Shown here: one piece after another, positions 1 to 10,761 of the stretch | How positions within the stretch are numbered: position 1 is the first letter of the stretch | Layout: the number at the start of each line of letters is the position of its first letter | Assembly (NCBI GenBank): GCA_029964075.1 | Contig: CM057135.1 | Span: 10,070,863-10,134,862, forward strand | Direction of reading: 5' to 3' | DNA length: 64,000 nucleotides | Source of the DNA: Patiria pectinifera | Lineage: Eukaryota; Echinodermata; Asteroidea; Valvatida; Asterinidae | Made by a program: the position numbers and the translations under genes | Notes under the pieces: model-generated | Database searches by the model: none | What the model saw: the letters and a program-made list of their open reading frames with translations, nothing else | Told to the model about the DNA's origin: nothing

Positions 1-1609
1 GACGATCGGACGGGAACATTCGAGAACACCGCACGCGTATTCGGAGTGGAAGACTGGACAAGTCTGGACTAGTGGACTGGTCATCATGTTTGTCGTCCAT
101 CGATGACTCATCGCTGTGACGTCATTTGGGTATTTCCCCACTCAAATACGTTTTGTGGGTGTATGATGCGCGACACGACGGCGATCGACAACTATACTAG
201 TGTACGGTATTATTTCTTCCCCATAAATGCTATGGCCTCAACTTACACGGATGATCTATAAGAACCATTTGTATTTTAAAGTACTACAAATCATTTGCAA
301 GAGTTGACGAGCAAATACGCGTTTAGTTCGACCCTTCCAGAAATCCCTTGCGAAAGAGATCATCGAAGTGACTTTTTAAAATTGCACATACATGTACATG
401 TACGTCAATATCGTGATATATTTATATGCATCGTGTGGTAATAGCAAACCAAAAAACAAAATCGTGCTGGTTGTCGCAACCTCCGCAATAATAACAAGCG
501 TTCGATTTTTCCAAAATTTCATTGACCGGGTAACCAAGATTCTGCAATCACGAAGAGACAGAAATCCTTATTTTGAGAGTATTTTAATGTTCGGTAGTTT
601 TGTACTCCGGGACGACGCAATTTAGGTTCAGGCCAAAACAATCTACCCGAAAACGACGGCTGTACGTTTTGTTTGGTGCGCAATTTGCCAAACGACACAG
701 AAACGTTATTGGTTTCGCAATAAACATTCGAACGACGATGATACGCCAGTGAGACCATTTTGTGCACCAACCATAAAGCATATTTTTCTAAGCAGAGACA
801 AAATCAAAAATCAAAAAACGGTTATTTGCTTTTTTAAAGAAAAAAAAAGTAAAGGCTAATTAAAATGAGCTTCACGAGATTGGTAAACTCGGTTAATAAT
901 TTTATGAACAATGTTTTACTAAAGTGTTTTTGCAAGTAACGATCCTTTTTGGAACGTGTGTAATTAAACTAGTGTGTCCGTGCAAACTAAATCAACACCC
1001 CGCCCCCCAAAAAATGTAAATGAAACTCAACCCCAAACATAAAAATCCTATAAATATAAACTTCAGTTACAACCTTTCTGTGTCTGTCTTTTGGTCTTAC
1101 ATGTAGACATTACCTTTATTAAAACCACGATGTTTTCTTCTTCAGTTTGTCTGCATGTACACTATAACTTTAAGCTTGCTCAATGGAAGCAGTGCCCCGT
1201 CGAGAACAAAACACAAGGAAGAAAGAAAAAAAAAGGGATGAAACGTTTATTTTGACAGAAAAGACAGGTCTATCCAGCAATACACATGTACAATAAAACA
1301 TGTTTACACATTACATCGCTTTTAACACCATTTACCTCATCATAATACGTAGGCTTAAAACACACAAAAAGTGCGCTCTAGTGCCTGACATTCGTCTGCA
1401 TATCCTCTACCAACAATACCCATTCAGCGCTAATCCCCACCTCATCGATTTGTCATTCGATCCATGACGTCATCTCGTCACAGACACACACCCCTCCCCT
1501 CCTCCTATGATCCTCGGCGGGGTAACCGACATGATCCTCGATGAGGATCATGATCCTCCTCCGGAAAACGAGGTCAAATGCTTAGACTACACTACTGAAA
1601 GAAGATACA
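1..1609. other. Non-coding AT-rich sequence, no gene seen
   Basis: No convincing coding exon is seen on either strand; open frames are short and of biased composition. The region holds runs of A, an ACATGTACATGTAC-type word near 385-405, and a small cluster of GATCCTC/GAGGATC repeats at about 1508-1565 immediately before the helicase remnant. Confidence 0.5.
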
Positions 1610-2521
1610 GTTGATCTGTGGAATGATTATTTCCAGAAAGTTGAACTTAATGAAATTATGCAGCAAAAAGATGATGTACAATTTGCAGTAATCTTGAATA
1701 GATTACGTATTAAATCAAAGAAGCAACATTTATCAGATGAAGAAATAACATTGTTAAAGGCGAGAGAAACTGGAGAGGATTGGGATGATGCATTGCATAT
1801 CTTTCCATGTAACAAACAGGTGGATGAATACAATACACAGACATTGCTTGGAAAGTGTACTGATTGTACGTGCATAGTTGCAAAATATTTTCAATTAGAT
1901 GTTAATAAACGCAATAGGAAAGGAGTGGTTAAAGTTCCTAAGAAATCAACATACACAAGCTTGCCTGAATCATTGTGGTTAGGAGTTGGTGCTAGAGTAA
2001 TGTTAACTAAGAACATTGATGTATCAGATGGACTTGTGAATGGAGTATTTGGGACTGTATGTGAAATAATTATGTTGCCCGATAAATCTTGGCCAAAATA
2101 CATTCTAGTTAAGTTTGATCATGAGGATATTGGATGTAAATTAAAAAGGAAATCCAAATCATTAAATAATGCTGACACAGTTGCAATTGAAAAAGAAGAG
2201 AAAAGTGTGTCCAAACAGTGTGTTCGTCAGCAGTTTCCTTAAAAATTAGCCTGGGCATGCACAGTGCATGAAGTACAAGGAATGACAACAGATAAAGCTG
2301 TAGTTTCACTTAAACATACATTTCCATGTGGACAAGCATATGTGGCATTGAGCAGAGTGACATCGATAAGTGGCCTTGTGATTGAAGATTTTGATGAAAA
2401 ATATATATATTGTAATAACGCTGTGTATGTTGATTTAAAATGTAATAATGATATGATTACATCGGATTTCATTTGTCTTACTGAGACATGGATTGACAGT
2501 GAGCACCTCTTGCTCAAATAA
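1610..2521 (+). pseudogene. Helitron/PIF1-type helicase C-terminal remnant joined to an endonuclease-like fragment
   Basis: The frame opens inside a PIF1/Helitron-type superfamily 1 helicase: it contains the conserved GARVMLTKNID box, a [12 protein letters not shown] motif V-like stretch and an [10 protein letters not shown] motif VI, in the usual order and spacing. An in-frame TAA at 2240-2242 splits the domain, and the frame then continues unchanged to 2521, so this is a dead copy. Shortly after the helicase end the frame reads [10 protein letters not shown], which resembles the start of an apurinic-type endonuclease as carried by Helentron elements. No helicase N-terminus or Rep domain is seen upstream, so the copy is 5' truncated. 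The helicase assignment is firm; the endonuclease link rests on a short motif. Confidence 0.72.
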
Positions 2522-2654
2522 CGACTAATCAGTACTGATCATAATTCTTTATTACAGTGAAATGTGTACAAATGTATGCAATTTATGACACATGATACCA
2601 AAAACACTTGCAGTCTTGTATGTAGTTGTGGTTCACACTCACCTTGCACCAGTG

Positions 2655-2795
2655 TTGGAGCAAAGGCTTCAACCTTCAAGGCCAAGGCCAAGGCTTTGAC
2701 CATCAAGGTCAAGGCCAAGGCTTAGACCTTCAAGCCTCAAGGCCAAGGCCAAGGCTTAACCCTCAAGGCTAAGGCCAAGGCCAAGGCCCTGTTTT
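2655..2795. repeat. CAAGGC-type minisatellite, copy 1
   Basis: Imperfect tandem array of CAAGGCCAAGGC words interrupted by CTTAGACCTT-type spacers. A second array in the same orientation lies at 4185-4345. Open frames across it are low-complexity artefacts. Confidence 0.8.
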
Positions 2796-3150
2796 ATAAA
2801 ATGACCACTGATATAGAACTAATTATAGTCACATGACTCATCATCACGAATCGCCCATTAAGAAGAACAACATGTCTTAAATTGCAATCAACATGCTCGC
2901 ATACACCGTTTTATGACTGCATTAGATCTATTAAAGTATAAGTGCAGGTCTTCAATGTGGTTTAACTAAAACAAAATTACTTCTATATTCACGCACAATT
3001 CTCCCGAGTGTAACAAAAGGGGGATCCAAGAAACTGATTTGGGAAATGTTTATTTGCTGGGCCAACATGGTCAGAAATATCAGCATTATCTAAAACAGAT
3101 ACATGCAAATCTTTAGCACTTATCAGGGAGACATACAACCAATCAGATCT

Positions 3151-3964
3151 GGGTCATTCCACCGGGTTGGGAAGCAGTGCATGTTACATCCATATATTTG
3201 GTTATATTATTAAAAAAAGCAATGCATTCTAAACAATTGCTTAACATAATATTTGTCTTAGGGTGTTTCAATATTTGAGAAAGTTTGAAATCATTTAAAA
3301 GTACTTTGACAAAAATATGAGCAAAAATGTATTAATTCGGATGTAACATAATTGACACTGTTTCAATGTTACATCCAAAAATTCTTTTTTTGCCATATTT
3401 TACACGTGTATGTAAAATGTTACCCAAACTGACATTGCATATTTACAACTGGACACCTAAGCACCAAGACAAACGTTTGTTTTGGTATAGTCAGGGTTAA
3501 AATATGGCAGAAACAATACCTCAATTATGGATGTAACGGTGTAAAAATCACTCAATGGAAGTGTGACATTTGGGGTTTACACCGTGTAATTGTTACATCC
3601 ACGCAAACAAGCTATCCTTTCTGCTCCATTTGATGTCTGACTACCATAACAAAAGCTTCTCTTATTGTGTTGCATCTATAGTAAGAAGTACGCAAAGTAA
3701 ATTTGGGTAATATTTCGAAGAAATTAAAAAAAAAAGATAACAAATGTCATATTTGGACGTAACACTGACACAGTGTCAATGTTACATCCAAAATTACATT
3801 TTTTGCTCATATTTTTGGCAAAATGCATTGCAATGATTTCAAACTTGCTGCAGTCGTGAAACACCCAACAACAAATATTATGTAGAGCAACTGCTAGCAA
3901 GGCATTCATGCTTTTCTTGATATGGTCATATGTCCTACTTTGTTCCCCAACCCGGTGGAATGAC
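3151..3964. mobile_element. Foldback (long-TIR) element with GGTCATTCCACCGGGTTGG ends
   Basis: The left end (3152-3173) and right end (3942-3964) are inverse copies of GGTCATTCCACCGGGTTGG. The arms continue inverted inward for hundreds of bases: 3230-3395 matches the reverse complement of 3750-3905, including a repeated GGATGTAACATT/AATGTTACATCC word. No coding capacity is seen, so this is a non-autonomous foldback or MITE-like element of about 814 bp. A target duplication is not clear. Confidence 0.72.
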
Positions 3965-4184
3965 CAATCTATTCCATAATTGTATGCAATTTAAGTGATC
4001 ATCTCATTAGCCCCACAAGTATTTTTGCAGCAAATCTACTACAATGGTAACAACATGTGATGCTATAAAAGTGGAAGTGTGCCCAACACACAAATCTACA
4101 AGGGGTTTCCTCCTCCATGGTAATACGATTAAAATGGTAACAGCAAAATTTCGAACAGATTTATCTGGAAAATGCAAAAATCTA

Positions 4185-4345
4185 TGGGCCTTGAAGGGCC
4201 TTGACTCAAAATTGCAAGGCTGTGATCCCTCAAGGCCAAGACCAAGGCCAAGGCTTTTGTCCTCAAGCCTCGAGACCAAGGCCAAGGCCCCAAAATCCAG
4301 CCTTAAGGCAGCCTTAAGGCCAAGGCCCAGCATCAAGGCACTACA
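4185..4345. repeat. CAAGGC-type minisatellite, copy 2
   Basis: Imperfect array of CAAGGCC/AAGGCCTTGA words, the same family and orientation as 2655-2795. It lies about 220 bp beyond the foldback element, so the two arrays bracket it. Confidence 0.75.
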
Positions 4346-4394
4346 ACACTGCCTTGCACACATACAAAGGTGCAACTGTTTTTGGTACCATTAG

Positions 4395-5584
4395 TCATAG
4401 ACTGCATGATTTTGTAAATATTATAACCTGATAACTGTTTTGGGCCAAACAAAGACTATGGCTAGATTGCTACGGAATTTCTTTACTGATGATTCATAAT
4501 TTGAGCAACATGGCGCAGTAGTTTTTGAGCCTGACAAAAAAATGTTCAGGGGACGGGTTTTTTTGGTTGAGTGTATTTTGTTGTCATTAGTCAATTATGG
4601 CTGTAGCATTTGTTAAAATGTTTTTAAAATGTTGTAATTAGCATGACAATAAGTTAAGCAAGACATCAACTAAGACACAAATAAGAGACAAGGGTTTGCA
4701 TGGCAAATATGATCAATGAATGGGAAGTTTGTGGTGAATGATGCTGGTCTGTTTAGTGAGTTGTGTGATTCTTGGTGAGAAAAAAAACAGTTGGTTTAGC
4801 TTAGGGGCATAAATGTGGGCGGGGGGGGGGGTGGTGTGGGGTATATATTCCCCCACTTTTTGATTGGGGGTGAGTCATTGGATCACTACCCACTTTTTTG
4901 TGGTAAGAAAGAAAAAAGACAGATCTTTAGTCATTTTCAAACTTTTTAACAAGCAAAATGTATTTAATAGTACTTAAAAACGGAGAAAAGTAAAAAAAAA
5001 CTTTAAATGCATGTTTTGTCTGGAAGGTTAATGGTTGTAAGTATACAAAAGATGTACATCTGTATCATGAACGATGTCCCCTGGCATCAAGGGGTGTCTA
5101 GAAAGTCCCCTGCATTACTTTTTGAAATTCCACAGCTTGGAAATTGTTTTTATGTAACTCATTCCCCATTTTCTCCCCTCCACTCCCCCCCCCCCTTCTG
5201 CCTGTGAGGTCCACGCACAGATTTACGTACGTCACTGGCATAAACTTGATGTTTAAAGAGAATGCTCTGCTAGTCATTAGGAGCATACATCAAGACCAAA
5301 CTTAGTTTAGTTGAGACTCATCAGTCTTGTGACACTGAGCAGACCATAGTACATGTACATTGTACATGTATGTATTTGAAATGTGGAGTCATACCAACTG
5401 CTTCTTCTCAGAACTACTGGACTCACAAAGAGATCATTCACATTGTGGTAGCACAAACCTCCCATGTATTGATGAACTTCTTTTTTCTTTTTCTCAATCA
5501 TATTGAATAATGTTGAATAAAGGATGGACATTTTCATTCAGTCAGCACACATCTATGCCACATACATCTTTCATTTGTTTTTAA
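4395..5584. other. Non-coding stretch with a poly-G/C repeat copy
   Basis: No gene is seen. Positions about 4800-5010 (G-run, CCCCCACTTTTTG, then AAAACGGAGAAAAG-like tail) resemble 50447-50655, so a dispersed repeat family is present. A C-run is at 5188-5200. Confidence 0.5.
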
Positions 5585-6008
5585 TACATTTAAGAAAGAA
5601 AATGAAGCAAAAAAGGCATTTTACTTGCACTGTGGGAACCCTTTCAATCTGAATTTTTCATCATAATTTTGTTTTGTGAATGTTCTTCATTTTTGCGAAA
5701 TAACCCTAATTCCAAATTCGTCTGAAATTGTTTTTGTGACAGGTGGAAGCCTGTTAAGATATTAACATATGGGCATATTAAGATGCCTTTAGTACCTGCA
5801 CTACATGCATGTGTTTTGTTGAGAGTTAGACAAAGTGACTGCAATACTTGTTTCTATCCCTGTGGTTTAACACTTTGAGGTAAGTTAGTTAGTTTTAAAT
5901 GAATTTATGTACATGTATAGTATATACATCACTTGTCGGGTGACTAGCAGAAGAACATATGAGTCTGACATGAAAAATCTTTGTTAGGAAAATTGCATTG
6001 AAAGGCTC

Positions 6009-6147
6009 GGTGGACGGTGACTGCTCTATGTTCCGACACCCCTATGTTCCGACAACCTAGATTGTGTTACTCCCGGTTAGGGTTACGGTTAGGAATAAGA
6101 ATAAGTGCAGTCGGAACATAGGGGTGTCGGAACATAGAGGTGTAACC
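6009..6147. mobile_element. Short MITE with GTTCCGACACCCC inverted ends, copy 1
   Basis: The ends are inverse copies of TATGTTCCGACACCCCTATG around a core with GGTTAGGG-like words. It is flanked by a 9-bp duplication GAAAGGCTC (6000-6008 and 6148-6156). The duplicated locus near 63690 keeps a single GAAAGGCTC with no insert, which is an empty site. A related copy lies at about 62730-62850. Confidence 0.82.
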
Positions 6148-6246
6148 GAAAGGCTCAAATGTTTCGTTACAGTTTTGATGAGTCCAGTGTTCTCCCACTT
6201 GACTATAAATATAAATAATACATATTTTATATTGTCATTTTAATTT

Positions 6247-6870
6247 CAGTGATGTGAATTAATGATATGCAACCCCGACCCGAAACCGACTTTGGATCGG
6301 GTCAGTTTGTCCATCTTTTCAGTCGAGTCAGGTTGGTTTGGTTTTGCATTTGTCATTTTTGAGTCGGGTCGGGTTGGTTTAGCCATCTTTTGAAAAAAAA
6401 AAAATCAACCGAAATAAACAGAAACAGTTGAGAAATTCAGGTGATGCAATACTTTTGGCACTGACTGTGACTGCAGCCCATTGTGGTGTGGCCAACGTGC
6501 ATACTATCAAGTTCCCATGGTATTAATTTCTCCAGTCAGATCAACACTGACAGTGAAATAGATAGATTGTAGTTTTCATGATATTCATGTATATTGTACC
6601 ATGTTTTTTTCAATACATGTACATTGTACCATGTTTTTGTTCAATAAGTGGAGTACTCTCGTTTAACCCACTGAGTATGACAATGGTTTTGCAAACATTC
6701 ATGCCACGTGTGTAACTGGCAGGCACAAAAAAGTCATCACTTTGTCCAAGTCAGATATTTGGGGGTTTGGGGGGTCGGTTCAGGTCGAGTCAGTTCGGGT
6801 TGGGTCGGTTTGAGGGAGTTTAGATCGGTTTCAGTTTGGATTCAGTTTATAACTCTAATGTTTGGTCATC
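6247..6870. mobile_element. Dispersed repeat rich in GGGTCGGGT words, copy 1
   Basis: Begins TGATGTG... with a CCCGACCCGAAACCGAC stretch and ends in GGTCATCATTAATG. It shares its whole internal order with 36349-36990 in the same orientation. The ends look like short inverted repeats around AATGATGTGCA, so a non-autonomous DNA element is likely. No coding capacity. Confidence 0.65.
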
Positions 6871-7035
6871 ATTAATGTCAATCATTTTATTTTGCCAAAA
6901 TAGCATTTCAACAAGAAAATATAATTTAAAAAAAATCATTACATTTAGAAGTTGTGATTTAAATCATCATGATTTAAATCAGCCAACCCTGCAAATTACG
7001 CATAAAAAAAATTGAGTGAATGACAAGTATCCGCC

Positions 7036-7760
7036 TAGCCTTGGGCAAGGCGCTAAATGTTAATCATCCCGGCCGTGGCACGTAAACGATATCCTCGCTA
7101 GGGCCATGCATTATGCAGTGCATTAAATATACAGCGCGAACACCGACCTCATGCGGCCACCATTTCTGTGCAAATTAGTAGGACTCAATATCGCGCCTTG
7201 GTTCAATCGTCGGCAAAAGCTTATGTTTTTCTTTATTTTGCGCTGGATTTCTAGCGCACGACCTCGTATGCGAATACAGATAAGTGTAGGGGCTAATATG
7301 TGGAGTGTCCAATCACACCTTGGTAAATCCGGACGTCATCAAATTGTTTGCAGCTAGCTACCTTTTGCGAACGTGACAGGCACCACAATTTTTTTGCATT
7401 GGTGCCGTGTGCAGAGAGACACATAATGTGTACGTACGTGTACATGTATGGATTATGTACATGTACGGTGCCACGTTTCCCCGCAACGATCGACCAATAA
7501 AAAAACGACATTTAAGGTCAGCTAAGGCTATTAACATAATGAGCACCACCCCCAAAACCTCACATGGACGATTGAACCAAGGCGCTATATTGGGTCCAAC
7601 TGATTTGCATAAAAATAGTGGCCGCGTGAGGTCGCTGTTCGCGCTGTATTTTTAATGAAATGTCTATGACTGTACTGCATGCATAGCGCATAGACATTAT
7701 GACTGCATGCATTACCGCGCTACGGCCGGATAAAAACAACTAGCGCCTTGACCAAGGCTA
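7036..7760. mobile_element. Foldback element with TAGCC ends and 9-bp target duplication
   Basis: Ends are TAGCCTTGGGCAAGGCGCTA and TAGCGCCTTGACCAAGGCTA. The flanks repeat GTATCCGCC (7027-7035 and 7761-7769). The arms stay inverted for about 180 bp: CAGCGCGAACACCGACCTCA near 7132 pairs with its inverse near 7630. Non-coding. The 9-bp duplication and TAGCC terminus match the element at 27466-28303. Confidence 0.82.
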
Positions 7761-8284
7761 GTATCCGCCTTACATGTATGTGGGGATGTTCATGTTCTCA
7801 GTGGGAACTGTACATTCTAGGCACTGTGTAACAGGCATGCAAAGATTGCAGAGCATCAATTTCTCAATACAAGGTTGACATGTCAGAGCGTTCTTATGCT
7901 TCTGTACATGTGTATTTGCAGTAGTGAAGTAAATTTCTTTATATATACAATTCCTTATCATACAGGACATCAGTTGAACTAAGGAAATCTTCAATGTCTA
8001 CCTTGTTTCTGCATATGCAACTATGTCTTCTTCATTTATGTGAGGACATCTGTACCTACATGTATGAACACATTGTCTACCAGCACTTTGTAATTCTAGC
8101 TCATTGTGCATTATGCAGTGTACTGATTAGTTGAGGTAAGATCTGCATAAAGGTCTTTATTTTTAATGTCCTAAGATTCCAATTAGTCGTGCAGGACATC
8201 AACTTTTTTCATGTCTTCATCATGTTGAATAAAAGATGCCCGTTGTACTTCAGTCAACATGTATGTCTATGTTACATGCATGTA

Positions 8285-8646
8285 ATAGAGAGGCTAACAG
8301 AAAGCTGGAGGTCAAGCTGAATGGTACCCTCATCTCATACTCTGCCACCCGTATACCTACCTTGGGGTAAAACTCGACCACTCCTTACATTCCACCAGCA
8401 TGCTGAGAATGTTGCTGGGAAAGTAGCCGCAAGCGTCAACCTGCTTCGATGACTCTGCAACCGTGACTGGGGTGCAGACTTCACCACCCTCCGTTCCTCC
8501 AGACTGGCCCTGGTTCACGCACCTGCAGAGTACTGTGTGTCCGCTTGGGGCAGGAGCACACACACAAAGAAGGTCGATGTGCATCTGAACTTGCACCGTC
8601 ACTGGCTGCCTCAAACCGACCCCGATGTACTACCTACCCGTTCTTG
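8285..8646 (+). pseudogene. Non-LTR retrotransposon reverse transcriptase, 5' fragment of a split copy
   Basis: Translating with several frame changes gives the thumb/C-terminal part of a jockey/RTE-type reverse transcriptase: ANRKLEVKLNG, a YLGVKLDHSL stretch, AENVAGKVAASVNLL, then LVHAPAEYCVSAWGRS and LKPTPMYYLPVL. The copy is old, with stops and frameshifts. Its coding sequence stops at 8646 exactly where CCCTTACAAAA begins. The missing continuation is found at 62554. No 5' part of the retrotransposon is recognised upstream. Confidence 0.8.
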
Positions 8647-8657
8647 CCCTTACAAAA

Positions 8658-9440
8658 TTATGTGAATCGTATACCATTGAGATACCATTCACAAGAACCA
8701 TTGCAAATACCATTAGTGCTCTCCACTGGTGTTTTGGAACGTTTTTTGTTCAATGGTACAAAAGCTATGGTATTACCATAAGCGTTACCATTAACATTAC
8801 CATAAAATGTTTGAATGGTATACCCTTGAGATACCTTTAAAAAGTACCATTGCGATACCATTAGTCCACTCCACTGGTGTTTTGGAACGGCGTTCAATGC
8901 TACAAAAAACTATGGGATCACCTACCATTGGCGTTACCAGTAAATTTACCACACAAATTACCATTTGTATTACCAGTATATATATATTTCTACCATTAAA
9001 TGACATTAAATGGTAAAGACAGCAGGTTCAGCTTTACCACTGGTCTAATCATTGGCGATATATTAATGGTAACTCTAATGGTGAATGGTGATCGATACCA
9101 TTTTTACCATTAGTCAAAATTCTCAATGGTAAATTCCATGGTAAGTGTAATGTAACTCTTAATGGTAAAAGATCAGTTTTACCAATGGTAATTGGTTCAT
9201 TTTACCAATGGTCAAAATTCTGAATGGTGAAAGTCCATGGTAAATCTAATGGTATTGCTAATGGTAACAGGTTCAATGGTACCTTGGGTCGAAATTCTGA
9301 ATGGTAAATATTCATGGCATGTCTAATGGGTAGTGGCCGGTAATGGTAATTTGGTTCAATCGAAGCACTGGTCAGAATTCGGCATGGTAAATGCTAATGG
9401 TTGTGCTAATGGTAACAGGTTCTTTTGTAACTCTGGTCAT
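8658..9440. repeat. Left subterminal ACCATT/AATGGT array of the outer transposon
   Basis: Dense ACCATT words on the plus strand (8670-8990) followed by dense AATGGTAA words (about 9000-9440), so the motif changes orientation inside the array. A longer unit of about 150 bp containing CTCCACTGGTGTTTTGGAACG occurs twice in tandem (near 8722 and 8872). No coding function; open frames here are repeat artefacts. Confidence 0.85.
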
Positions 9441-10198
9441 GAATGGTGAATTGGATATTAGCGTTTATATTTCATGTACGCTCAGTCAGACAACTTCAAT
9501 GGCAATTAAATCTCCACACAACTCTTTGATTTACCATACACATATGTTGGTTGTTTCTTATTGTATTTTTATGGATAACAATTCAATTTAAGTCTGAAAA
9601 ATTACATTTTTACATTCATTCGATTCCCTCTTGACCTATTTTACCATTATAATAGAATTTAACAACCAATAGCCACGCATCAGCATAACCTTAAAAAAGT
9701 AGTCATTTCACCCTATTTGAACTTCAAGAAGTCAGAAATGTATTTATTCGAATGCATTACAAACGGAAAACAACGACATATGGCACGTACCATTTCAAAA
9801 CTGATACCTAGTATTGTATGCAGGGTTTCAAATATTCAATAATGTTTCAATCAAACCTTTTAAGAACATGCACATTTAAATGTTTTAAACAGCAACATTG
9901 CAACGGCATCAATCATAATCTTGCAACAATGTACATTAGTAAATCTTGCCCCCCCCCAACTTTTCCCGAGATACTGTGGCAAAATACATTTCCAGACCCA
10001 AGCTTCCTTGGCTTTTTAGCCTCGAGTCTTGTGCATACAAAGGATCAACCCTCCCCCCTTCAACAATTAGTTTTTTTCATTGCAAAATTTATAATAAACG
10101 GTAAACCCCCCCCCCCCCCACCCCAAAAAAATTATGACAATTATTGTCCTCCGGAGGCGTAGCCAATAGGCCTCACTCAAATAACGTCAAAACGATAT
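9441..10198. other. Non-coding stretch before the Polinton
   Basis: No gene is seen. Contains C-runs near 9949 and 10107-10119. The open frame from 9818 is low-complexity and shows no domain. Confidence 0.45.
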
Positions 10199-10274
10199 AC
10201 CGTAAAACGAGGTGAATATATAGGAACACAGAGGTGAATAGGGACAAAAAGCAGAACGTTTTTTTGAAATAATT

Positions 10275-10655
10275 AGTAGTAGGGGAGGTGGGGCCACCGG
10301 ATCAAAATGGAAAATCTGCGGCCAGTCTGGACACGCCGCTCTCGATTTTAAAAATAGTTGGAGGAAAAATATAGGGGAATCTCCTGTTGCAAATGTTTTA
10401 GAAATCTGACGTCAGGTTTGGGAGCAAAAAAGAAAAATGTGTGTCAAGTCAGCGCCTGTCGCTCTGGAGTTAAAAAAAATAAATCAGTCGTCGCTAAAAT
10501 GAGGTGATGTCACCACCACGTGACTTTGAAAAATGTGTGAGTCACCACCACGTGACCTTGAAACGTGTTGAGGCATGATAGGAATTTGGCGTAAACAACG
10601 TGACCTTGAAAAATGTGTGAGTCACCACCACGCGACCTTGAAACTCGGGGCAAAC
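10275..10655 (+). repeat. Polinton left terminal inverted repeat
   Basis: Matches the reverse complement of 24431-24807 almost base for base. The inner part contains a 2-3 copy internal repeat of TGACCTTGAAAAATGTGTGA and GTCACCACCACGTGACC words. The homology ends near AAACTCGGGGCAAACAA. Confidence 0.93.
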
Positions 10656-10761
10656 AATGTAACCTTGAAACTCCACTACAGTCAAGCTCTCATGGATTAT
10701 GAAATAATTGATCGCCCTCCAAAAAAAATGAGAAAAAAAATATTATATTTTCTATAATAAA

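Larger units (their letters stand above)
5585..7870. repeat. Left copy of a long direct duplication (partner 63275-64000)
   Basis: Positions 5600-6180 match 63290-63750 in the same orientation, sharing stretches such as CTGCACTACATGCATGTG and CACTTGTCGGGTG. The tail near 7790-7870 matches 63935-64000 (CATGTTCTCAGTGGGAACTG). The left copy is longer because it has been interrupted by at least three insertions: a MITE at 6009-6147, a repeat at about 6247-6870 and a foldback at 7036-7760. The right copy runs off the window. No coding function is recognised. Confidence 0.75.

Noticed and set aside
4007..4394. Open frames on both strands with Arg/Pro or Leu/Gly repeats
   Set aside because: Produced by the CAAGGC minisatellite; open on both strands because of composition.
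6060..6120. Interstitial telomeric repeat (GGTTAGGG words)
   Set aside because: Only one or two imperfect units, located inside a MITE that recurs at 62730-62850.
8545..9016. Several 65-85-residue open frames on both strands
   Set aside because: They cover the ACCATT subterminal array and share one repeated peptide; no domain.
10081..10140. Exon near the Polinton edge
   Set aside because: A C-run and A-run produce the open frame; no splice signals fit.
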